Positions 1 through 12,185 of a stretch of 64,000 nt of DNA are shown one piece after another. Location: positions 1,798,001 to 1,862,000 of the forward strand of contig CANXME010002096.1 in the NCBI GenBank assembly GCA_948144175.1, written 5' to 3'. Source of the DNA: Closterium sp. NIES-65. Its lineage: Eukaryota > Streptophyta > Zygnematophyceae > Desmidiales > Closteriaceae. Below the pieces are notes generated by a model. That model was given only the letters and a program-made list of their open reading frames with translations. It was not told the DNA's origin and made no database searches. A program made the translations under genes and the position numbers. Every line of letters starts with the position of its first letter. The first letter of the stretch is position 1.

Positions 1-1419
1 CTCCTCTACATTGGGTCGACCGACGGCATTGCCACGTGGTTCGAAGGAGAGCTCCAGAAAGATCTCACGCTCACGGTCTCCTCCACCGTTACACAGTACC
101 TCGGGCTCAACATCCGCGAAGAAGAAAACGCCATCTATCTAAGCGCCGAGAAATACGCCGACACCATCGCGAAACGCTTCAGCCTCACACCAAGCGCCAT
201 CTCCACGCCTTACCGCTATACATCAGGAACCGAGAAGGAACGAACTACTCTACTCAAGCCCGCCGGCATACGCGACTATCAGAAGAAGCTCGGATGCCTG
301 CTATTCGCCGCCGTCACCTGCCGCCCTGACTTATCCTACTCCGCAAGTCAGCTCGCCACCTATCTCAAGAAGCCTGAAGCTGAACACCTGGCGGAACTTG
401 ATCGCGCTCTCCACTACTTCGTCAGCACCGCGACGATCGGGCTAACCTACCACAAGAGCGCAGCTACACCAACTAAGCTAATCGGCTACGTCGACGCCGA
501 TCACGCCGGCGACACCGACAACAGGCGCTCACGCACCGGCTATGTCTACCGCCTTGAGCCTATCGGTCCTATCTCCTGGCAGTCGAGCAAGCAGGAGTTA
601 ATCGCACTATCTTCAGCAGAAGCAGAATATATTGCACTCTGCTCAGCCACCAAGGAGGGACTTTACCTTCGCGAACTACTGGAAGAAGCGAAGCTAGCCG
701 AGTTACCCAGCTTCACCGTGTTCTGCGACAACCAGTCAGCAATTCGCATCGCCAACAAAAACGGCTTCGCAAACAGGACGAAACACATCGCCCTGCGCTA
801 TTTCTTCATGAAAGACGAGATAGAAAAGGGGAAACTCGATCTGTCATACTGCCCAACATCCGAGATGGCAGCCGATTACTTGACCAAGAAACTCGGAAAG
901 CAAAAGTTCGAATACTGCATGATGCTGACTGGACAAGGCCACGTCACCAGCAGCGACACTCCAGAAGCGAAGGGGAGTGTTGGAAACAATAAGTCCTAAG
1001 TGCGCTTCTGTCGTATCAAAACCCAAGGCACCAAGCGAAGCAGTCCCAATCGGAGCATCGAGTCAACCTCGGAGGTTAGGGTAACCGCCTGGAGGTTACG
1101 AGAAAAGTCAAAGGTCGCTGACCTTTGACTCGACAATTACAGCGCGACAGTTAAGGACACACAACTGACTCGCTACAGAGCAGTTGCCCGAGTCGCACTG
1201 TATCGAACCGCAACAGCAATACAGTTATCTACATATCTATTCGTATTCCCTGTACTCTTATGTAAATCCTTGTATTTGCTTGTTTAATTCAATCAACTTT
1301 GCTCTCACACACCAGTGCAAGGTCGGTTCAAATTCTTCACTAAACGCTTCCGCTATTACAACTACTTCACCTAGAGTTATCCCTTGCAAAGATCCTAAGG
1401 GGCTATCTCAGCCCAACAG
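1..1419 (+). mobile_element. Copia-Z: 3' part of a Ty1/copia element
   Basis: An open frame enters at base 1 and ends at 999. It encodes the C-terminal part of a copia reverse transcriptase followed by RNase H. Visible landmarks are a DADHAGD stretch (RNase H), SSAEAEY, FCDNQSA and RTKHIALRYFF, all usual in copia RNase H. A purine tract (gcgaaggggag) stops at 977 and the 3' LTR begins at 978 with TGTTGGAA, the common copia start. Its proteins differ clearly from the six other copias here, so it is a separate family on the opposite strand. The 5' part lies outside the window. The right edge at about 1419 is where recognisable Gypsy-1 LTR sequence begins. Confidence 0.85.
978..1419 (+). repeat. 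3' LTR of Copia-Z (right end uncertain)
   Basis: It starts TGTTGGAAACAA directly after a polypurine tract. No second copy is in the window, so the end cannot be fixed. The stretch up to the Gypsy-1 junction at about 1420 holds no convincing gene. Confidence 0.55.
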
Positions 1420-1619
1420 GACTGAGGTTGGGAACGTGTCGAAGCGTAGGCCCGGAGCGCGGGTTACCAGCCGAGCCGTAAGGTCGGGATGCGATGTGCG
1501 AAAATGGCGGGATGATGAATGATGCGATGGTCGCGAGTGGTAACAATGCTGACTGAGATGCTACAGTGACGCACGCGTTGAGCAGAGGTGTGAAGTAAGG
1601 AAAAGGGAATTTCCTTACA
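1420..1619 (-). repeat. Gypsy-1 3' LTR (recognisable part)
   Basis: It matches 21194-21395 at roughly 97% by eye and ends at the same TTCCTTACA terminus. Sequence to the left of 1420 does not match the remaining 5' LTR and looks like Copia-Z LTR. Confidence 0.85.
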
Positions 1620-1645
1620 CTACCCTCCCCTCTAAATGGTCCTCC

Positions 1646-3119
1646 TTACGAAAGCGCGTGGACGTCTTTGAAGTTTCGGCTGCGTAGATAGTCGGTGACG
1701 ACAGGGTGGTTTTCAATTCTGTCTAGGGGAACCCAGTTGTCCTCGGTGGGTGTACGATCTTTCCAGCGAATCAGAAACACAACTTTTCGGGCCCCTCGAG
1801 GGTCTCGAACTCTGTGGCTCAAGATTTTGTCGGGGGTGATGACTGGTTCGGTTGGTGGTCGTGACATGCTGGATGGTCGATGTCGTGGGAGTTGGCTGGT
1901 GGATGGTACGTAAGGGCGAAGCAGGCTGACGTGGAACGAGGGGCTGACGTACCAGTCACCAGGAAGGAGGAGGTGCGTGGTGACAGTTGTGACCATGTCA
2001 CTGATTCGAAATGGCCCACAGTATCGAGGGCGGAGTTTGGGAGTGATGGGCAGGCGGAGGTTCTGAGTGTCGAGTAAAACGAGGTCGTCGGGCTGATAAG
2101 TGACGGGTCTGCGGTGGCGATCGGCGTTGCGTTTAGCGATGATATTTGATTTTTTCATTGCTTCTGCTGCCCTGGTCCGTGCTGCTTGCAAAATCTCGGC
2201 GAACTGTTGTGCGCGTGGAACGGGATTGTCGGGGTTTGGTGTCATGGGTACTGTTGGGTTCTGTCCGTAATTCAAGTAGAATGGCGACTGTTGGGTCGTG
2301 GCAGATGGCGCGTTGTTGTATGCGAACTCGATGAGAGGCAGCTGCTGCTCCCACGTGTTTGGATCGTCACACGTGGCTCGAATGACTTGCTCCATAGTCT
2401 GGTTTGTCCGTTCTGTCTGTCCGTCGGTTTCGGGGTGATACGATGAACTGAATTGAAGTCGCGTGCCGAACTGCTGCCACAGGTTCCGCCAGAAATTACT
2501 GGTAAACTTCGTGTCCCTGTCGCTGATGATTGACGCTGGTATCCCGTGCAGTCGAACGACGGTGGCGATGAATAGTCGGGCTGTTTCCTCGGCTGTGATT
2601 GATTTCCTGCATGCTGCGAAATGTGCCATTTTCGTTAGTCGATCGACGACGACCAGGATCGCGTCATTCCCACTTGCCCCGGCCGGTAACCCTGTGACGA
2701 AGTCCATCGTCACCTGCTGCCAAGCACGCTCTGGAGGTGGGATTGGTTGTAATTGTCCTGCCGGTCGCTTCCTGGTTGACTTCATGAGTTGGCAAGTGGG
2801 ACACGATGCCACGTGTCGTTGCACGTCGGTCAACATTTTCGGCCAGTAATAGTACCGCTGCAGCTGTTGCCGTGTTTTTTCTACTCCGAAATGTCCCGAG
2901 GAAACTCCGTCGTGTGCCTCCTGTAACAGTAGTTCCCGTAGTAGCGTGTACCCTGGTACCCAGATGCGGTCGGATCCAGCTTTTACGTAATAGGCTCCCT
3001 TGGCTGCTGCGAATTGCTGTGAATTTCCTCCTGTGAAGAATGGGTCTGTTTGATATCCGTGGGTAAATAGTCATGTCAATAACGGGCTGGTCTGAGCGAG
3101 TAGTATTGCATGTATTTGG
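1646..3119 (-). mobile_element. Gypsy-1 integrase and chromodomain region
   Basis: Part of Gypsy-1. It shows the HHCC zinc-binding end (CPTCQ), an integrase core with the D,D,E triad in TMDFVTG, SDRDTKF and DGQTERT, and a C-terminal chromodomain containing FLIRWKDRTPTEDNW. The chromodomain places the element in the chromovirus branch of Ty3/Gypsy, whose members often use it to target chromatin. Copia-A lies immediately upstream on the element's strand. Confidence 0.85.
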
Positions 3120-3253
3120 TGTGAAAGAAAGAACGAGAATGAATGAACTATGAATGAAGTGAGTACAAATATGAAACCCTAATTGGGTTGTACCCCCTAT
3201 GGGATACCCCACTATAGCCTACACAAATATATGTAAGCTATAATGTTCTGACA
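3120..3253 (-). repeat. Copia-A 3' LTR
   Basis: It begins TGTGAAAG and ends TTCTGACA as read on the plus strand. It pairs with 10271-10402. Confidence 0.9.
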
Positions 3254-6089
3254 CACCCCCATAGGCAAAGTGGGGGAGAACAAGGGGTCACAAGACCAGT
3301 CAAGCAAAGCAAAGCAAAGCTCAGGGTGGATCACAAAGTCACCACACATTCCGAGCACAAGTTCAAGGGCCACAAGGCCAGTTCACATGCAAGATCATAT
3401 ATAGAGATATACAAGAGTCAAGCAAAACAAGAGCAAGAGTATATATAGGTCAAGGTACAAGCAAGGTCAAGAAGTGAGCAAGTGAGGCAAGACAGGCACA
3501 AGACCCAGCTGCATGCAGCAACGCTGATGATCACAAGGCGCAAGTGCCTTGGTGAAGACATCAGCAGTATTGGCCTCAGAGGCCACGTACGCAAGTCGCA
3601 ACTGTCCACGCTGCTGTAGCTCACGAGCAAGAAAGTAGCGGAGAGCAATGTGCTTTGTCCTGTGCTCCAGTCGCTGCTCTCGACACAAGGCCAGCATGGC
3701 CTTGTTGTCTACGTACAGGACTGGAGGAGAACGAGGCGGCTCTCCAAGGTCGGTCAGCAGGTAGGTGAGCCAGCGAAGCTCCTGAGCAGCCATAGCCCCG
3801 GCGTAGATCTCAGCCTCACAACTGGAGCCGAGAACAGAAGACGAGCGGGTAGCCCGCCACGAAACAGAGCCGGAACCAAGGCTGAAGGTGTAACCCTGTG
3901 ACGACCGCTGCGTAGCCTGGTCGTCAGCCCAAGAAGCGTCCGCGTGCCCTGTGAGGACCACTGGACTGCGCCCTCCAAGCACTAGCCCCATGCCCGACGT
4001 ACTGCACAAGTAGCGCAACACCCTCTTCGCTGCAGCCATGTGCTCTGGTCGGTGTCTCCCAGGAGCAACATAGCGTGCGAGAATGCTAAGAGGGTATGCA
4101 AGGTCAGGTCGTGTGCAGGTCATCACGTACATGAGGCAGCCAACAAGCTCTGCATACGGGCCACTCGACTCTACGGACTCATCCGAAGGCAGAGCTGAGA
4201 GCGAGTGACGAGTAGGCAGAGGAGTGGCCTGAGGCGAGGAGTACGTGAAGCCGAAGCGCTGAAGGACCTGCTGCACCATGTGTGACTGAGTCAGGGTAAT
4301 GGTGCGGCGTGCTCTGTCCCGGGTGATCTGCAAGCCAAGGTAGCTGCGCAGTTCACCCAGGTCTGTGCACGTGTGTCTCTTCTGCAGCTCGGACTTCACG
4401 TGGGCGAGTCCAGCAGTGTCAGCTGTGGCAAAGACCAAGTCGTCAACGTACACGAGGATGTAGAACGGCGGCAGAGAGGTGTCGGTGCGCAGAAACAACG
4501 ACGGGTCGGCAGTAGAAGGAGCAAACCCAAGTGCCGCCAGCGTAGTCCTCAGTGTGTCGTGCCACTCACGTGGCGCCTGGCGGAGACCGTAGACTGGACG
4601 CCGGAGACTCCACTGGGTACCAGGAGGGAAAGACCCAGTGAAGCCAGGCGGGCAACGCAGCCAGATCTCCTCGTGCAGGCTGCCCTGCAAGAAAGCAGTG
4701 CTGAAGTCGAGAGAGTGCAGCTCGTAGTCACAGTGAGCAGCAACGTGCAGCAGTACCCGAAGAGTGGTCATCTTCGGGGTGGGGGAGAAGGTCTGAAAGT
4801 AGTCAACTCCCTGCCGCTGACTGAAGCCACGAGCCACGTAACGCGCCTTGAAGACAGGCGGAGAACCCGGCGGCCGCTTCACCCTGAAAATCCACATGCC
4901 ACTGACGATGTTCGCCCCAGGAGGGGGAACAGCGTCAACGTAGGTGCCTGTGGACTTCCAGGAAGCCATCTCTGCATCCATAGCTGCCTGCCACTGAGAG
5001 GAGTAGGGACCCTCTATCGCCTCCGCGTAAGAGCGCGGAGTCGGAATGTCTAGTGCATCCGGGTCTCCCTCAGGGGCGAGCAGTACAGACGCGAGATGAG
5101 GTGAAGCGGCGGCCAGACACTGGAACTCCTCCTGCCTGTCCTCAAGGACGTCCGTGCCAAGGGCACACTCACCCCCGACGGACGGAGGACAGGCAGACTC
5201 AGACTCAGCAACAAGACTAGCAGCGTAGTCTAGACGACAGCGCGCAGCAAAGTCGACAAGCTCAGTGACAAGGGCAGACGCAGCAGAAGACTCGAAGGAA
5301 GGGTCAGTGACTGCAGTAGCAAGGAGACGCGTGACAGTGGGACTGGCAGCACGAAGAAAGTCCGACTCCGGGTCGGCAAGAGCAGGAAGAGAGGACTCAG
5401 GAGGAGAAAGCAAAGGGGCACGCAGAGGAGCAGTGGACGGACGCAGAGACATCCGGTGCGTGCCAGGGACAGGAGGAGGACGATGACGCGAACCGCGACC
5501 ACTAGTGCGTGCAGGACGAACAGGCGACGCAGGACGAGACGCAGGCTCACGACGCTCAGTAAGACCTCCAGTCGGACCAGCGTAGGGAGAAGGAGCAGGC
5601 AAAGGGGAGGCAGGCTGTAGCTGTGACTGGGACTGGACAGGCTGTAGACCCCCTAAGGGAGGCGGAGGAGGACCAGGAGAAGGTGTAAGACCAAGAACCT
5701 GCTGCAGGAGCGGAACGAAGTACGGTCGGGGCCGCGTGGCGATGCCAGAAACAGCAGGGACAGCACCAGTACCCCCAGCAGGAGTACCCGCTCCAGCAGC
5801 ACCTCCAGCAGCACCTCCAGCAGCACCAGCAGCAGCTCCAGAACTCCTAGCAGCACCAGGAGCACTGCCAGTCGGACCGCCAGCAGTAGTCTCAGCGCCA
5901 ACACCCTCAGCAGCACCAGCTTCAGGAGAACCATCAGGCCCAGCAGCTCCAGCAACCACAGCACGAGCACCTCCGGGACACGCGGCAGCAGCACCCTCTG
6001 CAGCCGAAGAACCTCCAGCACCAGCAGTACGCCTCCAGCGCCGGGCAAACCACTCACGCAGCTCCTGTGGGGAGAGTGGCTCTCGGCGA

Positions 6090-6340
6090 GACGAAGCACC
6101 TCCAGGCGGAGAACCTCCAGGCGAAGAACCTCCAGGCTCAGCACCCTCAGGCAAGGCCCCTCCAGGCGGAGCACCCCCACTCGCAGCACCCCCAGGCTCA
6201 GCACCCCCAGACTCAGCACCCCCAGGCTCAGCACCCCCAGACTCAGTACCCCTAGGCTCAGCACCCCCAGGCTCAGCACCCCCAGGCTCAGCACCCCCAG
6301 ACTCCGCACCCCCAGGCTCAGCACCCCCATGCTCAGCTCC
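6090..6340 (-). repeat. 15-bp in-frame repeats in Copia-A hinge (PGGAE units)
   Basis: The plus strand repeats a 15-bp unit of the type gcacccccaggctca. Antisense, this is a run of PGGAE/SGGAE pentapeptides between integrase and RT. The same hinge is in Copia-B, -D and -F with different copy numbers. Confidence 0.85.
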
Positions 6341-8331
6341 CGCAGCAGCACTAGAGTCACCAGTGACCTCGACAGGCTCGACCGCGTCTACCTGAGACAC
6401 ACCTGAAGGGGCAGGACCCTGAGGGGGAAGGGGGTCTACCGGGGGGGGACCTGGTACCAAGAAGAGCGGGGGTGGGGGGAGGGACGGAGTGCGGTAGGGG
6501 AAGAGGCGGTAGTAGGGTACCGACTCGTTGAACGTGACGTCCTGGGAGGACAGAACACGTCGAGAGGTGGGGTGGTAGAACTGCCCCAGGAACGTCGGGG
6601 GGGAACCCCAGGAAGACGCAGGGAGCAGCGCGAGGGGACAGCTTGTCCGCAGACAAGTCGCGGACAAACGCCCGAGATCCCCAGACCCGGAACGCCGACG
6701 CATCGCCAACCTTCCCCGTCCACAGCAGGGCTGGGGAGGTCTCCGGCCTGGAGACCCTGGGGTGAAGGTTGATCTGATGCGCCGCGTACTTGACCGCAAA
6801 CGGCCACAGAAAATGGGGGGCAGCCGCATGCATCATAGACGTACGAGCGACGTCCATGACCATGCCAATGCGGCGCTCTGCAATCCCATTTTGCTGCGGT
6901 GAGTCCAGAAGCGTGAAGGTCTGGCGGATGCCTCGCGCACGACAGAAGGCACGTAGAAGGCCAGAGGAGAACTCTCCGCCTCTGTCCGAGTGCAGACGCA
7001 ACACAGGAAAGTCCGAGCCAAAGCTCTGCCTGAGCCGGAGACAAGCTGCGCGGATCCAGTTGATCAGCACCTCAGTGACATCACCCTTGCTGCGCAAGGG
7101 GAAGACTGTGGTGTAACGCGAGTAGTCGTCAACCACCAACAGGAAGTAGCGCTCGTGACCGAGTCCACGGACGCGGGCAGGGCCCCACACGTCCATGTGA
7201 AGCGTCTGCAACGGAGCCTCTGTCGGAGGAAACTGGGAGGAGTGAGGGGCAGCCCGCTGGCGCCCCTCGACACAGGGGACACAGGCAGGGCCAGGGCCCT
7301 GAGGAAGGGGAGGGAGGGACCGGGGGAGACCAGACACAAGAAGACGGGAGGCCATGCCTCTGAGCCGAAGCAGAGAGGGGTGGCCAAGGCGGTGGTGCCA
7401 GAGGAGGGTCTCGTGAGACAGACGGCGACACGAACAGGGGGCAGACTCAGGACCAGACCTGGACGCTGCAGCAAACACCTGACCAGACGAAGGGACTCTA
7501 CCAGACTCAGCACCGGGAGGAGAAGCAGTGGTCAGTGTGTACAGGCTCGACCCTGGCTGACGTGTAAACGTAGCCAGGTGGCGACCTGTGCTAGCCTCTG
7601 TGCAGTGTGTCACCCGCTGACGAGCAGGAGTGAACTGGTGGACCCCCACATCCTGTAGGTCAGCACCACTCACCAGGTTCGTAGAGAACGAGGGGAGGTA
7701 AAGACCAGTCAGGGTGCCAGAGGGAGCCGCCAGACACGGGAGGACTGTGGAGAAACGAGACAGGACAGGACCCCCAGAGGGGTCAGCCAGGGACACCGCA
7801 ACCGGCCGACTAAGCGGCGTGAGAGTGGTGCGGTCCCGAAAGAAGGAGCGAGACGCCCCAGAGTCAAGGGTGAAGGTGTGGGAGGTAGAAGCCGACACAG
7901 TACCTGAGAGGGCAGACTCACTAGTACCTGAGAGCACAGACGCACTGGCACCTAGAGCAGCAGCCTCACTGGCACCTGACACAGCGGTACCAATGCCCGG
8001 GTCGGGCGGAAAGCACCAGTAACAGTCACCATCATCACTAACAGTCACAGCATACATGGCAGCAAGGATAGCATCAAAGTCAAGATCAAACACAGCTACA
8101 CCAGCCCTAGACAGCTCTCCCCAGCGGGGGATCCGAGAGGCCTACGGAAACTGCTGGCGCCAAGCGTCGGTCAGGCGGGCAAAGCAGCGGCGAGCGGTGT
8201 GGGTGCCCCCACACTGCTCACCCGCGCGGTCGCCGGTGCGAAGGACGTAGGTGCAGGGACCAAACGCCCCACCACGCTGACGCTGCGAGTACCACTCACG
8301 GAGCTGCTGAGGGTCGGGGACGTCGCGAGAG

Positions 8332-8382
<51 letters not shown>

Positions 8383-9549
8383 TGGCGCTGACCACCCCCA
8401 GTGCCGCTCCTCTGGGACGAGCCACTCCGACCATCTCCACCACCGCCACCCCCGCCTCCGCCGCCACCGCCGCCACCGCCACCCTCGCCCCCGCCGCTCC
8501 CACTGCCTCCTCCGCCACCACCTCCGCCGCCACCTCCGCCTCCACCGCCGCCACCAGTACCTCCACTCCCGCCTCCACCCCCACCGCCACCCCCACTCCC
8601 CCCGCCGCCCCCACCTCCTCCGCCACCGCCCCCGCTAGCTCCACCCGCTCCCTTGCCCCCCTTGCTCCTGCCAGAGCGGCGCCTACCGCTGGGGGCAGAC
8701 GCCGCACCGACCGACTCTAAACCAACGAGGTCGGCCGCAGCAGCAGAGGCGACAGAGGGTAGCAGGGGGGAAGGAGAACACCCCTCAAAGATGGGGGTGC
8801 GCGGGTCACCACGAGAGTCCCCTACAGCGACTATGCTCTTCTCGGCCGCTAGCAGGGACTTCTCAAGGAGGTCGACAGTGAGGGTGGTGGGACAGACAGA
8901 GAGAAACTGGTCCCTAACAGCACGAAGGGACTCAGGGAGACGGGTGACTAGAAAGTAGAGGGTGATGTACATGGGAGGGGGGTTTTCGGCGAGGAAGGCA
9001 GCACGAAGCGCAGCTCGGTAGCGAGTGTCACTAGCGCGAAGGTGGGTAAAGAGGTCAGTGACTGTGGGAAAGGCAGTTAGGTCAGGCAAGAGGTACGGTA
9101 GCATGAGGCGGCTCAGTGTAGCAGTGGAAGGGGAGGAGTAGCGCGCAACTACAGCGTCGTACAAGGCCTGAGCGGTCTTGCACTGACTAAAGTGTGCACG
9201 CTCGGAGGAAGGGAGGTGGCGACGCACAGCAAGACGTGCAGCAGCATCGCGTGTGGCCCACTTGGAGCGAACAGTGGGGTCAGCATCAGCAGGAGGGGCA
9301 GGGACAGCACCAGAGACAAAGTCAAAGAGAGAAACCTCATCGATCGCATCGCATAGTAAGTACAGCTGCAGGTCCTCAATCCAGACTGCAAAGTCAATGG
9401 CGCGACCCTCAGCGTCAAAAGTCAGGACACTGGGGGTGGCCATTGTAGCAGCTGAGAGTCTCACCGGGCAGGAAGAGTCGGGTAGCACAGCGACACAGCA
9501 ACACGGCAGCACAGCAGCTGCGCCGGCCCAAGAGCAGTAGGAGCCTCAC

Positions 9550-10190
9550 AGGAGCAGAAGATCGGCTCCTCGGGCGGCTCGGGCGGCACAGGCGGCTCGG
9601 GCGGCTCGGGCGGCTCGGGCGGCTCGGGCGGCGCGGGTGTCTCGCGGGCGGCTCGGGCGGCTCGGGCGGCGCGGGCGTCTCGCGGGCGGCTCGGGCGGCT
9701 CGGGCGGCGTGGGCGTCTCGCGGGCGGCCGCACGGGCGGCTGGAACGGCTCGCGGGCGGCTGCACGGGCGGTTGGGGCGGCTCACGGGCGATGCACGGGC
9801 GGCTGCACTGGCGGCCGCACGGGTAGGTGCACGGGCGGGTGCACGGACGACGCCGCGGCGAGGCCGCGTAGCAGAGGGCGGCGGGGCCGCGTGAGCAAGG
9901 CGGCGGGGCCGCTTAGCAGAGGGCGGCGGGGCCGCTTAGCAGAGGGCGGCGGGGCCGCGATCGAAGGGCGGCGGGGCCGCTTAGCAGAGGGCGGCGGGGC
10001 CGCGATCGAAGGGCGGCGGGGCCGCTTAGCAGAGGGCGGCCTGGCCGCTAAGGAAGGGCGGCAGAGCCGCGATCGAAGGGCGGCGGGGCCGCGATCGAAG
10101 GGCGGCGGGGCCGCTAAGGAAGCGCGGCGGAGCCGCGATCGAAGGGCGGCGGGGCCGCTAAGGGAAGGGCGGCACAACGGGTCGCGAAAA
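9550..10190 (-). repeat. GC-rich repetitive leader of Copia-A
   Basis: The untranslated leader between PBS and Gag consists of two kinds of short repeats: ggctcgggc-type units (about 9570-9740) and units of about 23-28 bp built on gggcggcggggccgc (about 9880-10170). It has no conserved protein in any frame. A GC hairpin follows at 10204-10219, then the primer-binding site. Confidence 0.8.
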
Positions 10191-10270
10191 AAAAAAAGGA
10201 GAACGCGCCTCGGGGCGCGCTTCGGTGGGCCCTAGAAGCAGTCCCTAGGAGGGAACCTGCTCTGATTCCA

Positions 10271-10402
10271 TGTGAAAGAAAGAACGAGAATGAATGAACT
10301 ATGAATGAAGTGAGTACAAATATGAAACCCTAATTGGGTTGTACCCCCTATGGGATACCCCACTATAGCCTACACAAATAAGTAAGCTATAATGTTCTGA
10401 CA
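10271..10402 (-). repeat. Copia-A 5' LTR
   Basis: Starts TGTGAAAG, ends TTCTGACA, followed by the TTTGG duplication. The adjacent primer-binding site reads TGGAATCAGAGC on the minus strand, close to the initiator-Met pattern TGGTATCAGAGC. Confidence 0.9.
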
Positions 10403-11850
10403 TTTGGGCAGTGGGGCGGGTCAGTGCGTCGGCGATATTCGAGGCTCCTTTTTTATATGTGACCGTATAGTGGAAATTCGATTCGAGGAAGTCGAGCCAC
10501 CAAATCTGTCGTGGGTTGAGGTGGGGCTGTGCGCGAAGGTACTGTAGGGATCGATGGTCTGTCCGTACTGTCACATCTGCGCCGGTCAAGTAGCAACGCC
10601 ACACTTTGAATGCATGCACGATCGCGAGCATTTCGCGGTCGTGTATCGGGTAATTTCGCTCAGGTGGATGTAGCTTGCGTGATTCGTAGGCGATGGGTTG
10701 GAGGCCGTTGCCGAAGTCCTGTAACAGTACGGCTCCGATGGCGATGTCACTCGCGTCTGTAACAACTTCAAAGGGGCGGTGTGGGTCAGCGATGCGTAGG
10801 ACGGGTGGTGAACAGAGAACATTTTTCAGGGCAGAGAAGGCAGCATGCTCTTTCTCCCCCCACATAAAAGGGACCCCCTTACGCAGTAAATCAGTGAGCG
10901 GGGCTGTTAAGCGTGCCATGTCGGGGACGAACCGACGAACGTAATTAACAAACCCTAAAAAACTCTGTAGTTCCGTGATGTTCGTCGGGGGATGCCACAC
11001 TTTTACGGTATCCAGCTTCTTAGGGTCTATCTCAACCCCAGCCTCCGAAATGACGTGACCTAAATACTCTAGCCTGTCCCGAAAAAACTCGCACTTGGAG
11101 CCCTTGGTGAGTAACCGATGTGCCTCTAAAATTTTAAAAACTGCTTCGAGATCTACTAAGTGCTGCTGCTGGTCCCGACTGTAAACGAGGATGTCGTCGA
11201 GGTAAACTATGACGCATTTATCTAAAAGTGGCCTAAACGCCTCGTTCATGGTCATCTGAAATGTTGCAGGCGCGTTGGTCAGCCCGAAAGGCATCACTGT
11301 GTACTCAAATGACCCGTACCTAGTCCTAAATGCAGTCTTGGCGCAGTCCGATGGTTCGACCCGAATTTGATGGTAACCTCCCCGTAAGTCTATTTTCGAA
11401 AATACTCGTGCGGTTCGCAGCTGGTCGATCAGTTCGTCGGCGCGGGGGATGGGGTATCGTGATTTTACTGTTACCCTGTTAAGCGTTCGGTAGTCGATGC
11501 ACATGCGAAACCCCCCGTCTTTTTTCGGTGTGAACAGTATCGGTGCGGCGAACGGTGACGAGCTCGGTCGGATAAATTGCTTCTCTAACAGGTAATCTAA
11601 CTGCTTCCTTAGCTCGTCGAGCTCGGGTTGTGTCAGTCGAAATTGGCGCTGTACAGTTGGCTGTGCCCCCGGTTCTAACTCGATCCTACGGTCATGCGCC
11701 CGCTGAGGTGGCAGCCCTTGCGGTAAGTCATCCGGAAAGATACCCGGGAACCGTTTCAGTAGTGCCTGTAGTTCGGGTGGTACGGCTGCCAACAGTTTCT
11801 GCAAATCACTCGGCCGGTCCTCTTTTTCCACTAATGCGATATCCACTGCG
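10403..11850 (-). mobile_element. Gypsy-1 reverse transcriptase and RNase H region
   Basis: Part of Gypsy-1 lying between the two nested copias. The RT shows the FSKIDLRGGYHQIRV, MPFGLTNAPATF and VYLDDILVYS motifs. RNase H follows, with VVTDASDIAIGAVL, DREMLAIV and VRTDHRSLQYL. The frame runs directly up to the CTGCG target duplication of Copia-B. Confidence 0.88.
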
Positions 11851-11981
11851 TGTGAAACTATGAGCAGAGGAATGAATTGACTAAGTCAGAGTTGGGTACA
11901 AATACAACCCTAGCAAACTGTACCCCATATGTGCTACCCCACTATAGCCTACAAACATGCATCAGCTATAATAATCTGACA
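11851..11981 (-). repeat. Copia-B 3' LTR
   Basis: 131 bp, TG...CA termini, identical to 18996-19126. Confidence 0.95.
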
Positions 11982-12185
11982 CACCCCCATAGGCAAAGTG
12001 GGGGAGAACAAGGGGTCACAAGACCAGTCAAGCAAAGCAAAACAAGCTCAGGGTGGATCACAAAGTCACCACACAGTCCGAGCACAAGAGCAAGGCCAGA
12101 GGCCAGTTCACATGCAGGAGTAAAGACATATATATAAAACTAGACAAGCAAGAGCAGGTATATATATGTCAAAGTACAAGTAAAG

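Larger units (their letters stand above)
3120..10402 (-). mobile_element. Copia-A: full-length family-1 copia nested in Gypsy-1
   Basis: A Ty1/copia element with two near-identical LTRs of about 133 bp, flanked by the 5-bp duplication TTTGG (3115-3119 and 10403-10407). On its own strand: GC-rich leader (about 9550-10190), Gag (about 8150-9450), protease and integrase (about 6400-8090), a repetitive hinge (about 5650-6360), and RT with RNase H (about 3470-5200). The polypurine tract CCTATGGGGGTG abuts the 3' LTR. The coding region looks broken in about two places. LTR differences are confined to a small indel area, so insertion was recent. Confidence 0.92.

Noticed and set aside
8401-8958. Long polyproline, polyserine and similar frames on the plus strand over copia Gag regions (also near 17000, 46000 and 53300)
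   Set aside because: They are antisense or shifted readings of the glycine- and glutamine-rich tracts of the copia Gag.
9550-10190. Arginine/proline-rich frames in copia leaders
   Set aside because: They arise from GC-rich repeats without stops and differ wholly between sister elements, so they are not conserved proteins.
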